Assembly: GCA_020091685.1 (NCBI GenBank)
Contig: CM034608.1
Location: forward strand, 951,967 to 1,015,966
DNA from: Lutjanus erythropterus
Taxonomy: Eukaryota > Chordata > Actinopteri > Lutjaniformes > Lutjanidae
Reading direction: 5' to 3'
DNA: 64,000 nt
In this document: piece by piece, positions 41,021-52,800 of the stretch
How positions within the stretch are numbered: the stretch's first letter is position 1
Layout of the letters: every line of letters begins with the position of its first letter
The notes under the pieces: generated by a model
Databases searched by the model: none
What the model was told of the DNA's origin: nothing
The model's input: only the letters and a program-made list of their open reading frames with translations
Program-made: the position numbers and the translations under genes

Positions 41021-41368
41021 CACTGCACAGGCACAGGTTTGGAATTGGTTTGTTAGCAATTATTCACTGCTTTATTGCTGTTAGGAATGGGACCAATTAA
41101 AAACATATTAAGTGATATTTAGTCAGTTGTCTGGCAATTATGGCACTTGCACCTCATTTACTGAGTAAGGACAATTAGAATGACAAAAAAAAAAAAAACT
41201 GAAAAACTGAAAATGAAGTTTGGAAAGGTGACTGACCACTGAGCAGAACAGAAAATTTGTCATTTAGATTGAAGATTTGATTGAGTGCTGCTACTTATAA
41301 TTCATTAAATGTCGATTAAACAGTGCCTAATGCTCTGAATAATTTTTGTTTGCACACTATCACATGTT

Positions 41369-42746
41369 CAGTGCCTATAAAAAGTATTAATCCCCGTAGA
41401 TGTTTTTGCTTTTTGATGCTTTTATAAATGGAATCATGGTCGATATCATTTCTGACTCTTTTCCGGTGGTGGTTGGCCTCCGTCAGGGCTGCACCTTATC
41501 ACCAATTCTGTTCATGACTTTCATGGACAGGATATCAAGGCGCAGTCACTGGGGGGAGGGTGTGCAGTTTGATGGCCTGAGGATTGCAAAGCTGCTTTTT
41601 GCAGATGATGTGGTTCTGATGGCATCATCAGCCTGTGACCTCCAGCACTCACTGGATCAGTTCACATCCAAACGAGAAGCAGCTAGGATGAGTCCTTACT
41701 CCAAGTGAGGGTATCTCAGGGGTCTTGTTCTCGAGTGAGTGTGAGATGGGCTGGAGAATAGGAGCAGCAGGAGCGGTATTGCATTCGCTTTACTGCACTG
41801 TTGTGACCAAAAGAGAGCTTAGCCAGAAGGTGAAGCTCTCGATCTACCAGTCAATCTTCATTCCTACTCTCACCTATGGTCATGAAGGACGGGTCATGAC
41901 CGAAAGAACGAGATCGCGGATACAAGCGGCCGAACTGGGTTTTCTCAGAAGGGTGACTGGCATATCCCTTAGGGATAGGATGGATAGCAGCTCAGTCATC
42001 CATTAGGAACTCAGAGTAGAGCTGCTGCTCCTTTGCGTAGAAAGAAGCCAGCTGAGGTGGTTCGGGCATGTCCAGCTGGAAGGAGGCCACGGGGCAGACC
42101 AAGGACTAGGTGGAGGGATTATATCTCTGCCCTGGCCTGGGAAGGCCTCGGGATCCCCCTTTCAGAACTGGCTAATGTAGCTGGGGAACGGGATGTCTAG
42201 GATCCCCTGCTGGAACTGTTACCCCCATGACCTGATTTTGGATAAATGGTTGAAAATGGATGAATGGATGGATGGAAGGTGAATGTTCTGGAGTGGCCGA
42301 GTCAAAGCCTAGACCTCAATCCAGTAGAGAATTTGTGGCTGGACCTGAAAAGGGCTGTTCATGCCCGATCCTCGTGCAGCCTGACAGAGCTTGAGCAGTT
42401 TTGCAAATAAATAAAGAAGAGTAAAATTGCAGTGTCTAGATGTGCAAGCCTGATTGAGACCTACCCACACAGACTCAGTGCTGTGATTTCAGCCAAAGGT
42501 GCATCTACTAAATTCTGACTTGAAGGGGGTGAATATTTATGCAATCACTTATTTTACATTCCATATTTTTTTATTTAATTGACATTACTTTGTAGAAATC
42601 TGTTTTCACTCCGATATTAAAGAGTTTTTTTGTTCTTTTTTTTTTTTTTTTTGGCAAAAAAGTTTAATTATATTGACCATGATTCCATTATAGAAGCAAT
42701 AAGAGGGTAAAACATCCAAGGGGGTGAATACATTTAATAGGCATTG
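41369..42746 (+). mobile_element. Tc1-like element interrupted by a LINE
   Basis: Left end cagtgcctataaaaagtatt and complement of right end caatgcctattaaatgtatt are inverted, and the pairing continues to ggaatcatggtc on both sides. The right part (42281-42500) still reads the Tc1 C-terminus (LDLNPVENLWLDLKRAV). The middle is replaced by the LINE at 41450-42280. Confidence 0.85.
41450..42280 (+). mobile_element. RTE-type (Rex3-like) LINE inside a Tc1 element
   Basis: Reads VGLRQGCTLSPILFMTFMDR and LLFADDVVLMAS (reverse transcriptase, FADD motif), then after a deletion MGWRIGAAGAVLHSLYCTVV and LTYGHEGRVMTERTRSRIQA. Ends in a (GGAT)n-type tail. Same family as 26872-27780. Confidence 0.85.
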
Positions 42747-42748
42747 TA

Positions 42749-43078
42749 TGTGCACGTAAACATGGCTCCAAGCTAAGGATCTACAGTGAAGTTTTGTTTT
42801 GTTTGTTTTGGTCAGCTTTGCGTGTTGGGGCTTTAGAAGATTTGGATTACACCAGACGAGCAGTATGGAGGCATTTTATGTTTTTATTGTGTTGTGTTTT
42901 TTATGTTTGAAAACTGGTCACCATTCACTTCCATTGTTTGGGAGATTCTGCAACACTGTTTTCCTGTGAAACTCCAGCAGTGTTTTGTGGACTAAAAAAC
43001 TAAACCCGACCTTCAGTCAGCATGAGGGTGAGGAGATGATGACTGAATTTTCAATTTCGGGTGAACTATTCCTTTAAC
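42749..43078. repeat. Foldback MITE (GGGATAGTTCACCC family), right-hand part
   Basis: gtaaacatggctccaagcta, gcgtgttggggctt and the end gggtgaactattcctttaa match the 10952-11369 and 45550-46089 copies. It abuts the Tc1 right end directly. Confidence 0.75.
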
Positions 43079-43397
43079 AAGCTTCCCTCTACGTACCAAA
43101 CAGTAGAGGTTGGCAGGGACAATACATGGAGGGAATTTGAATTAGTAATGACAAAACCGGGGAGAAGGAAAAAAAAAACACTACTCATAATAAAATTAAT
43201 AATAGAAAAAAGAAGAAGAAGCATGATAATAACAGTAACAATAATAATACAGCCCAAACCCAATGTAAGCCCAAGAAATATGTTAAGAATACAGCCTGAC
43301 CCAACCCAAACCAAAACTGGTGATTACAACAAATACAAAGATCTGCACATACATGAGATCTTTATCAGGCAAAAGCCATTTTCCCAATTTCAATTCT
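43079..43397. other. Intergenic, A-rich, unrecognised
   Basis: Purine-rich (agaaaaaagaagaagaag). No gene. Confidence 0.4.
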
Positions 43398-43511
43398 TTT
43401 TTTTTTTTTTTTTTTTGTGACTTTATTGGAACCAGCGGCCGCTGCAGAGGACCAACAGCCTCAGTACATGGGGCAGATGCCCTACCAACTGAGCTATAGG
43501 GCCGCCCCAAC
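43398..43511 (-). repeat. tRNA-derived SINE-like element
   Basis: On the minus strand ctatagctcagttggtaggg resembles a tRNA A box, and gctggttcc resembles a B box. A poly-A tail (T-run at 43399-43416 on +) follows. It does not fold into a full tRNA. Confidence 0.65.
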
Positions 43512-44658
43512 TTTAATTTATTTAATCAGTGACAAAGTTAATGACTTTTCCTCTAGGCAACTTTGTTTTTTCACATGTAGATGTGTTGCCACATTTCCTA
43601 TCCATTAGGTGAACAGTGAGATGGTTTATTAATTGGTATTTTGATAATCAAGTAATCTTTTGAAGAATTTATTAAGCAACAAAGAGAAAGAGTAACTGTG
43701 GTTCAGGACAGGTCATCAGTGGGTCATCTGCATGTTGAAGTGAGCCTTGAGCAGGACACTGAACCCCAAAAGGCTTAAGATGGTCCAGCCAGTACCTTAC
43801 ATCGTCTGTGTGGGTGATTGTGAGGGAAATTTTAAAGTGCTATTTCCTGTCAATGCAGCCATTTACCATTTGAAGACATTAAATATCCAGCTACAACATC
43901 TCATGTTTTTATTTTGATTGTCCTCATTTGCAGGTGATGCAGGATGGCCTCTGAATAAACAAGCCTCACACTGACATCAGCGGTGGCTCATGAGATTAAA
44001 CACAATAAGCTGCTTTAGGTTGAGAATAGAAACAATAAGAAGTGGAGCAGTCTGAGACGCACAGACAATGTAGATGGTGTGGAAACACAGCAGCTGCTCA
44101 CAGACCGTCTGCCTGCCTGGATTCTTCATACTGACACTTTAAAGGTTTGATAGCAGCCTGCAGGACCTGACACCAACAGGTAAACCAGCTCTTTATTTGG
44201 CTTTGTGAAGAAATGTGTATTATGTTATCCACCTGGTCAATACGACCCTCATAGATACAGCTTTTAAATATGCATTCCAGTTACACAGAAACTTACTGAG
44301 ACTTTTGTATTTGCAAGTTATTTAGAACTCAGTTGATTGACTATTGTGATTTAGAAATCTCTTTTTTCCAATGTGTCACTGATAAAAAAAAAAGTGTGTA
44401 TATTGTTGTAATTATTTGACATGAAGATATTTTTCAGTTTGATCTATTTATATCTTGAGTTCATTCAGACAGAATGAATCTAGTTTCTTAATGAGGGATC
44501 TGTTGGATCTGCTGGCACGAGCAGGACATGTGTGTGATGGACACGGCAACAACATGTCAGTTTGAGGACAGCAGCTCAGCTTTGGGCACAAAATGAGTTT
44601 GAAATGTCATAATAATATTTTTACCTTTAAATAACTTCAATATTTCTTCCTGATCAGT
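43512..44658. other. Intergenic, possible upstream region of PDZPH1
   Basis: No repeat named. A donor-like caacaggtaaac at 44174-44185 could end a first noncoding exon, without further support. Confidence 0.35.
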
Positions 44659-44731
44659 ACTGTGGAAATGTCCAGGTAGAAGATGGCTGCCAGACAAGTG
44701 GACGCTCACTGCAGTGTATCTGAAGCACAGA
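44659..44731 (+). other. Candidate 5' noncoding exon of PDZPH1
   Basis: Acceptor atttcttcctgatcag and donor gtaagc give a well-formed 73-bp exon. It holds an ATG at 44683 (MAARQVDAHCSVSEAQT) that would run into a stop soon after splicing to 46735, so it would be an upstream ORF rather than the main start. Transcript evidence is absent; this rests on splice-site appearance alone. Confidence 0.3.
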
Positions 44732-44781
44732 CAGTAAGCTTTCCTCATTGTCATGTCCTTGTCTTTGCCAGTCCACTAGAA

Positions 44782-45244
44782 CAGTGTTTCCCGAACTTTT
44801 TTCCTGGGCACCAACTTTTAAAAAGGCCAAACCGTTGTGACTCAAGTCATATTAATCATTGTGCATAAATGAATATTCCTTTTTACTGCTATTTCTGTAT
44901 CACCTCATATTATCTTGATGCTTTATTGAAACTATATACACATGTTAACTTAAGAAATGAGAACTAAATTCATTTATGTAAGGTGAATTGACAGGCAATC
45001 ACCTTGTTTTTATTTCCCCTCATCATGAAAACAACATAGGACATTTTATTCTACTTCATAAAAGAGGCAAAATAAGTGCATTTTGTCAGAATAATCAGTA
45101 CACACATTTTAAATGCTTTATGAAATGTGCACTGCAAATATAAATTTTAAAATGTCTTCAAATAATCTTTTATTTATTTGAGATCTCAAATAAAATCTCC
45201 GGTCATCCACCTGGGGGTCCTGACCCAGTATTCAGGAATGACTG
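44782..45244. mobile_element. hAT-like MITE with 8-bp target duplication
   Basis: Left cagtgtttcccgaac and complement of right cagtcattcctgaat are inverted. Flanks cactagaa (44774-44781) and ctctagaa (45245-45252) match at 7 of 8. Related to 59638-60466. Confidence 0.82.
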
Positions 45245-45450
45245 CTCTAGAAGATATCATGTCAGTGTCACATTTTGTCTCATCTGGGCATGAAAAGTAC
45301 ATTCGTGTATGAGGCTGCATGTAGTATAAACAGCGAGAAAGTCCACTGAGGTATGAGGTCAGGGTGGATATGTGGGTAAAACACTGGATTTTCACACAGG
45401 AGACTGGAGTTTAGTTCTTGTGTGAAGCCAGTAGTCAAAGTTGTTTGTTT

Positions 45451-46320
45451 TAAAGGTCCACTGTGTCAGATTTAGGGGGATCTATTGGCAGAATATGGCA
45501 GAAATGGAATATAACATTTGTAAGAATGTTTTCATAAGTGTACAAAAGCATTGCTGGAGTTTCATAGGAAAACAATGTTGCAGAATCTCCCAAACAATGG
45601 AACTGAATGATGACCAGTTTTCAAAGGTAAAAAACAACAGAATAAAAATAAAATGCTTCCATACTGCTCATCTGGTGTAATCCAAGTCTCCTAAAGTCCC
45701 AACATGCCAAGCTGACTAAAAAAAAAAATTATTTACACCATGTAAATAACATTAGCCTAAATCTTTACTGTCACATGCACATGCACACTGTCTGAACTGT
45801 GTGTGTGGTGTGATGGTGTACAAACAGCATGTTGGACTTTACGAGATGTAACACCACCAGACGAGCAATATGAAGGCATTTTCTGTTTTTGTTTTGTTTT
45901 TTCAAGTGGTTTTTTATGTTTGAAAACTTGTCACTATTCATTTCCATTGTTTAGGAGATTCTGCAACTCTGTTTACCTGTGAAACTCCAACAGCGTTTTG
46001 TGGACTAAAAAACTAAACCTGACCTTCAATTGGCATGAGGGTCAGTAGATAATGATTGAATGTTAATTTTGGGTGAACTGTCCCTTGAAGAATGATCCAT
46101 TTATATCAACAGAGGAAGTAGGGTCTTCTTACATGGAGGCCGCCATGTTTCCACAGCAGCCCAGAACGTACAAACCAAACAGCTGCTCTAGATACAAACT
46201 TTCAAGTCTTTTTTTCATATGTTTCTTCCTGCATACTTGGAAATGGAAAGTGAGACAAGGTGTTTGCAATCTGCAAACTGACTGCTAGATGTCACTAAAT
46301 CCTACTCACTGGTCCTTTCA
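45451..46320. mobile_element. MITE (AAAGGTCCAGTGTG family) split by a foldback MITE
   Basis: Left end taaaggtccactgtgtcaga and complement of right end tgaaaggaccagtgagtagg are inverted. The two halves (45451-45549 and 46090-46320) are the start and end of one known fish repeat; its right half is also at 32011-32239. Confidence 0.82.
45550..46089. mobile_element. Foldback MITE with long arms, inserted in another MITE
   Basis: Left arm gctggagtttcataggaaaa and onward is complemented by the right arm (ttttcctgtgaaac-like bases near 45970). Further inward, catactgctcatctggtgta pairs with the complement of caccagacgagcaatatg. Right end gggtgaactgtccctt marks the family. Confidence 0.82.
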
Positions 46321-46734
46321 GGAAGTAGTTATTTTAACCCAAACCATGATGTTTTCCCAAACCTAGCCAAGGTATTTTATTGCCTAAATCTGATCATCAC
46401 CTGAAATGTTTCTCAGCAAGGTTTATTTTGAAAGTCTAACTGGATGTTGTATGTGTTTTTGTTAACTTGATCAAATGTGGCAAAACGTGGAGCAAAACGT
46501 GATGCTGTCATTGTGGACCGACAAATCATATTACACACTCTGGCAGTGATACCAAGTTGTCCCTTTCTTCCAGTGAAATGCTTCAATGTATCCCAGAATT
46601 CATTGCAAATTGAGGTCCAAAGATTCACTCAGTGTGTAACCTGACATACAGTATGTGTGTTGAAGTTTAAGTTTAAAAAACTATAAAGTTTATGAAGGTA
46701 AAAACCTCTTTACTTTCTTTGTGTTATGTCTCAG
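46321..46734. other. Upstream of PDZPH1 first coding exon, nothing recognised
   Basis: No promoter motif can be supported. Confidence 0.4.
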
Positions 46735-46820
46735 TTGATGTGAGGCTGGAGTGGATTTAAGAATGAGCAAAAGGGGGAGGAGGAGGAACAGCAGGAGGAA
46801 GAGCTCCAGCAGCAGTAAAC
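46735..46820 (+). CDS. pdzph1: PDZPH1 first coding exon with start codon (coding from 46763)
   Basis: Acceptor ttatgtctcag, donor gtgagt. Coding from 46763 reads MSKRGRRRNSRRKSSSSK and ends in phase 1, which fits the next exon exactly (C+AA gives Gln). Bases 46735-46762 are 5' untranslated, with an in-frame TGA at 46736 and an ATG-TGA minimal upstream ORF at 46739-46744. The assignment rests on phase match and splice sites, not on homology. Confidence 0.72.
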
Positions 46821-49800
46821 GTGAGTTGGGGCTTTGGGTGGAGAGGAGGGAGGGTGTAGGTGAGGTTAATCTTGTGCTTAGCTGAGTCACATTTTTCCCC
46901 ACACATGCAAACAGTGTGCCAATGTTTGGACTTCACACTCGTGATGGCGACTAAACACTGGATTTAATATACAAGGTTTTATATGATTATAAGCATGTTT
47001 GGCTCATCACTGTTGTCCACACTGGCCCCAGTCTGCATTCACATTACTCCAGCAACAATTCAACATTTTTCAGTTTTATTTGATGAAAGAAATGTAAATA
47101 AATAATCTGAATTAATGACTAATGATTAAATGTCCCCAGGGGTGGGAGTAACTAATTACAAATACTCAAATTACTGTAATTAAGTACTTTTTTTTTGGAT
47201 ACTTGTACCTTTATGAGTAGATTTTCAAGTCTGTACTTTTACTTGTGCTTAAGTATTTATTACACTATGTAAACTACTTAGTTACTTTTAAAATCATAGT
47301 TGAGCACTTTTACATACAATTTGAATTTATATCCAAACTTTTTAGTTGCATTTTTGTTGCCAATCAGGTGATCAGATCAGAAACAGATCAATGAAAACCA
47401 TGAGATACAAACATAAACCAAAACAAAATGCTGCAGCAGAGCAAGTTTGGAGTAATGATGTTAATGATTAATGATAATCATTAATTGATTAATCACAATT
47501 AAGAATTTAATTAATTGAAAATGTTTTCATGGATATTTAGTAGAGTTGCAACAATTAATCAATAAAGAAATTAATTTGCAACTATTTTGATAATCAATTA
47601 ACTATTTTTTTTTTTTAAATCATTTTTTTTAATGAAAACAGTCCAAATTCTCAGATTTCAGTTTCTTCAATATGAATATTTTCTGGTTTCTTTACTCCTC
47701 TCTGACAGGAAACTGAATATCATTGTGTTCTGGACAAAACAAGACATTTAAAACATTAATTGTGGCTTTGGACAACAGCGGTTTTATAGACCAAACCACA
47801 AATCGATTAATAATTGATTAATTGAGAAAATAATCAGCAGATTAATCCGTGATGATAATAATTTGTTTCAGCCCTATTATTTAATCAGTACTCATGGCAG
47901 TAACTGCACCTCATTTGACATTGTTTTGTCTGGTAGAGCCATTTGTTTAATAAAGAAACTTATTGAACTTAAAATGAAAAAACGAGCAGGAGATGGGAGA
48001 AATTACAACTAAAGATTTGGAGAGACAGAAATCCGTACTGATAATATATTAAACTAACAGTTTAAAAGTAATTAATACTCTGAGTTGTTTGTGTGACAAA
48101 TACTTTGTACTTTAACATACGTATTTTTCTAACACCAGTACTTTTACTTATGAAAAGATTTTCAGTACTCTTTCCACCACTGGATGTCCCATCATGGCAC
48201 ATAAAAGATGTCACAGCCAAATTCACCACAAACTCTGAGGACAGAAAGAGACTGATTAGGTCTATACTCATCTCTTGCAACAATAGAGGACTGGTTTTGG
48301 CTGTGGAGTGGTCTGTTCTCAGTATTGTCAGTCAGAACAGAGCTGATCCACAGTATTATTTGCAGTGTTTGGAGCCAGTGTCCTAGGACAGGGGGCAACT
48401 GTTGTCTACAGTGTTATAGGGTTGTATCCAGATGTGATTGAGCATTGTGGGCTGATGTTGTATTGCATTGCAGCAAGGGTCATGATCAGGCTGTGCAATT
48501 GGGTTGGCCAATTACAAAATTGAAATTATACATTCCTGGTAGGTGCCTTTGTAATGTGTTTGGTGTAATCTTAGTGTCTACTGACCACAATCAAGGAGGA
48601 TGAATGGGCTTGCCATAATAATTTTGCAGACTTGCATTATTTTTGGTATTTAATAGGCTCTCAAACTACCAGTATTCTACTATTAAAACCTGATGGGCTG
48701 GGGGTGCTGAGGTGAGAGGTTAGACAGATTAAACTTGCCTCCCCAGCTCTCTTTTGTCTTTCTTCACTCAACTACTTCTGTAACTTTTAATGTGTTCACC
48801 TTAATGCAACTCAACAATTATTCAGTGGTGGACAGAGTACTGAAAATCTGTACTCAAGCACAGGGACTGTTACATTACTGAAATATTACTCAATTACAAG
48901 TTCTGGTGAAAAATACTTAAGTAAAAGTACAAAGTACTTGTCTTAAAAACTATTCAGAGTATTAGTTACTTTTTAAACACTGATGTTTAATAAATTATTA
49001 ATAGCAGCATTTAATCAAAGAGGTTTCTGTTTCTTCAAATCTTCAGTCTAAATGACTCCCAGCATCCTCTATGTTCTGCTCAGTGCTCACAGTCACCTCT
49101 ACAAACTCAGGTCACAAATTTTTGGTTTTCTTAACTGATAGTTGAAAATACTGACAATCAATTAATCATTAATAATGTGTAAGATACAAAACATGTTTGT
49201 TTCTTTCTCTGTTTGTTTTACTTTTCTTTCTCATTTTCATTTTTTTTTTTTTCTGTTTTGGTTTGTCATTTTCAGTTTTATTTTCCTTCTTCATCAAATG
49301 TCTCCACCAGACAAAACAATGTTGAATGAGGTGCAGTTACTGACATTTATACCAGTTACCAGCATGAGAGAGTGTGAGAGCGATAACACCAAATTTAACA
49401 GACCTGCTCCCCATTCACACCTGAGATCTTGTAACACTAACGAGTCACATGACACCACCTAAGGGTGTACTCACTTTTGTTGCCAGCGGTTTAGACATTA
49501 ATGGCTGTGTGTTGAGTTATTTTGAGGGGACAGTAAATTTACACTGTTATACAAGCTGTACACTGACTACTTTACATTGTATCAAAGTGTCATTTCTTCA
49601 GTGTTGTCCCATGAAAAGATATAATTAAATATTTGCAGAAATGTACTCATTTTTGTGAGATACTGTATATGTGATGACATCTCAAATCTGACTGGGGCCT
49701 GCATGGGCTTTTCTTGGGCCTGATTTTAATTGGCTGTGCATTTATATGGATTTCTAACAGCTTAATGAATGCATCTATAAATCATTTATATGTTGATTCA

Positions 49801-52800
49801 TATGTTAAAGGCATAGGTCAGATTTTGTAGGTGGGGGTGTATGAGATACTTATCCATATTCAGTGTAACTTTAGTGAATCCAAAGTCACACTAATAACAC
49901 AAACTAACTAAGTAATCGAGGCAGCAGTACACCAGTAACTCCCATCTTCTGCGAGGTGAGATTGAGTTTGGGAGCTTTGGAGCGAGATTGTGTTGTGTTG
50001 TGTTGTGTTGTTGTTCTTGTTGTTGTCTTGGTCTCAAAATCACTTTTTGAAAGTCTCTATCTCACATTCACAGTGAATGTAGGAGACGAAACTGTGGTTG
50101 TCTGAGAGGAGATGTGAGCCAGATCTTCTGTAATAACATTTGTCTACTTAAACCATAAAGAGTTCATCTGTAAACAGATTTCTGATACAGAAAACACACA
50201 GCAGTGTGTAAAGTCTGTAATAAAATGCTTACTGAGATAGCTGGAACCTCGTAAAACTTTTATCAGCAGAAAGAAAGGTAAGCTAAGCTTTGGTGATGCT
50301 AGCAAAGTTAGCTAGCTATGTTATGTTTTTGCTTGTGATAAATAATGACGAGACAGACAATATAAAGCTATGTAGCTAATATAAAGGTACATTACATCAG
50401 TGTCAGCTCATAGCTCCAACATAAAAATTGGATGAGCTACCTAACTTCAATCAGCAGAGTCCCTCTCAGTCTTCAAGAAAAGACTGAAGACTCAGCTCTT
50501 TTGTGAGCATCTTTGCACTTGATTGACTGCACAAGATATCCTTAAAAACGAAATAAAAATCCAATGTATCTTATGTATTCTATGCATTGCCACAGCCTGT
50601 AGGTGCCTAGGTCCTATCAGACTTGAATTTTGCTTCATGGAACTTACTTGTGTTTTTCTCTCCTGACTAGATCCTTGCTTGTGTTGCATCAGCTCTCAGA
50701 TGCACGTCACATTGGATGAAACTGTCTGCAAAATGAAAGTGTAAAATTATAAAATGTAACTGTAAACACTACACACCGTCTGGGTGAGAGAGCTAGAAAT
50801 GTAACAGCACTTGTTCTTAACTCGGTCTCATTCTGCCTGGGTCCTGGTCTTGATTTGGTCATGATTAGGTGGTCTTGACTACAACACTGGCGAGCAATAT
50901 TTGGCTTATATAACAGTGGTTTCCTGTCAGAAAAAGTTTTTCTGATGGCAAGGTTAAGTGCTGGAAATATTCTAAATATAGCATACACTTAAACTGGGGG
51001 CATGTCAACCACCATCTATTGTAGGTTATACACTGACTATGGATAACTACCTCATACAAGTCAACTTCAAATAATCAGAACTACTCCTTTAATGTTGCAA
51101 TATGTATGGAAATTGTGATATGTAAAGTCTATTGAAAAACTTGAAATGTATATCATCTCATGGTGTCTTTATCCTGGTTCCCATCTTAAATCTAAAGAAA
51201 TATTCAAGTCTAAATTTCAATTAATGTCAAAATGTTAAAAATATTTAAATCCCTAAATATTCCAGAGATATAAGTGGTCCCATTATGTGAAACTATTAAA
51301 CAAAAAGTTTTTTGTCTTGCATTTTCAGAAAGTGTCTCACCGTACATCTTTCACAAGCAGAACAAAAGTAACAGCTACAAAGATGATATTGTTGAAAAAG
51401 GTGAGACGGACTCTCTCCGAAAGGAAAATGCTCTGTCCGGATCTGAAGATGAGGACAAAGACAACAATGCTCCACCCAAGGAGAAAAAGTTTAAGCAAGA
51501 TTGTCATCTCAACTCATTTCCAAACCAACGGAGTATTTATACGAAAACGACAGAGGACAAAGAGAAAGGAGTGAAGATAGTGACGTCGGTGTCCGTCAAT
51601 GACATGGATGATTCGTCTCCAAAGATCCTGTTCCAGCAGTCACATGAACCTTTATGTGAGGATCCAACCCATTCATCAACACCAGTTACTAACATCATGA
51701 AGATCAATTGCTCTGGATCACATGTGAAACTGGAAATTCAAGAGATTCTACAACAAAATAATTCTGGCATCAAGACCACGTTTGTTTTCATGAATGAGCA
51801 GGGCTGTGCTCAGACATTCCTTAATAGTAAATGTGAGAAGACATGGATACCAAACAACGAGTCTGAGCAGCACTCACAAAACACAAATTACACATTCACA
51901 TTTGGCAGCATGAGTGAACAAACAGACAATCATTCCAAATCTGTCAGTCCAACAACAATATGGGACAATTCAAGCTACTCTCACTGCTGGAAACAACAAA
52001 TACCAACAGACTTTATGTTGGGAAAACATCCATTATTTAATATCAAACCTCAAGGGAAGAGGAAATATTTTCAGAAAAGCTTCAGTTCTGATCAATTCTG
52101 GGATATTCCACCACCCCAAGAGTTTGCAGACATCAAACATAACTCTGTAGAGGACCTGACACATGACCTGGCCTCCTGTCAAATTGGTGCTTCTAGTCCT
52201 GCTGACAAACAGCAAAGTGAATTCCATCAGACACCAGATGAAGAGTCTGGATGCCCATTTTCTGTCGAAGCAGAGGAAAGAGCAGTTCTGTCACCTTCAT
52301 TCGATCAGTTATCAGAATCTGACCACTTTGAGCCCACCCTCATGAGACCCTCAGTGTCCACCAACAGGTCCAGCTTCACCAAAGACTTTATCAACTATCA
52401 GAAGAGAAGATCCTGGATTAGAAACAACAGTATTGGTACTGTTGAACACAGAGCATGTTTATTACCAAAGAAAAGACGCCGCCAAACATTTCCTGGGATG
52501 TCAGAGGGTCTTGGATTAATGCACGAAGACCTTCTGCTGCCCTACAGTGAATCTTTTTCCTCCTTCATCATGAGCTCATTTCCTCTCCAAACTGAAGGGC
52601 TGGGAAATATTTCTGCAAGTGGAATAGGAAATTCTTCACAACGGAAGGGGAGTTCCAAACTTCTCTCAAATGGAAAGCAGTCATTGCTCAGTCCGTTCTA
52701 TATGACCAGCTCTGAGGAAAATCCCGACGATGTGTTCACTGAACAATGTCGAAGACAAAGTGGCAGCAGATATCATCCTAAAGATCTCAGACAACACAGC

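Noticed and set aside
41400-42006. Open frames with reverse-transcriptase motifs as a gene
   Set aside because: Two short frames of a deleted LINE inside a Tc1 element; no complete ORF2.
43425-43508. A functional tRNA gene on the minus strand
   Set aside because: A-box similarity only; the remainder does not form a cloverleaf and a poly-A tail marks a SINE.
35158-46734. An additional protein-coding gene between PAM and PDZPH1
   Set aside because: No open stretch with conserved motif and splice sites; the frames present are short or from transposons.
46690-46902. 70-codon minus-strand frame rich in Leu
   Set aside because: Antisense to the basic PDZPH1 first exon; Leu-rich because the sense strand is AG-rich.
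51287-51574. 95-codon frame overlapping the giant PDZPH1 exon
   Set aside because: Out-of-frame shadow; the main frame is far longer and joins neighbouring exons in phase.
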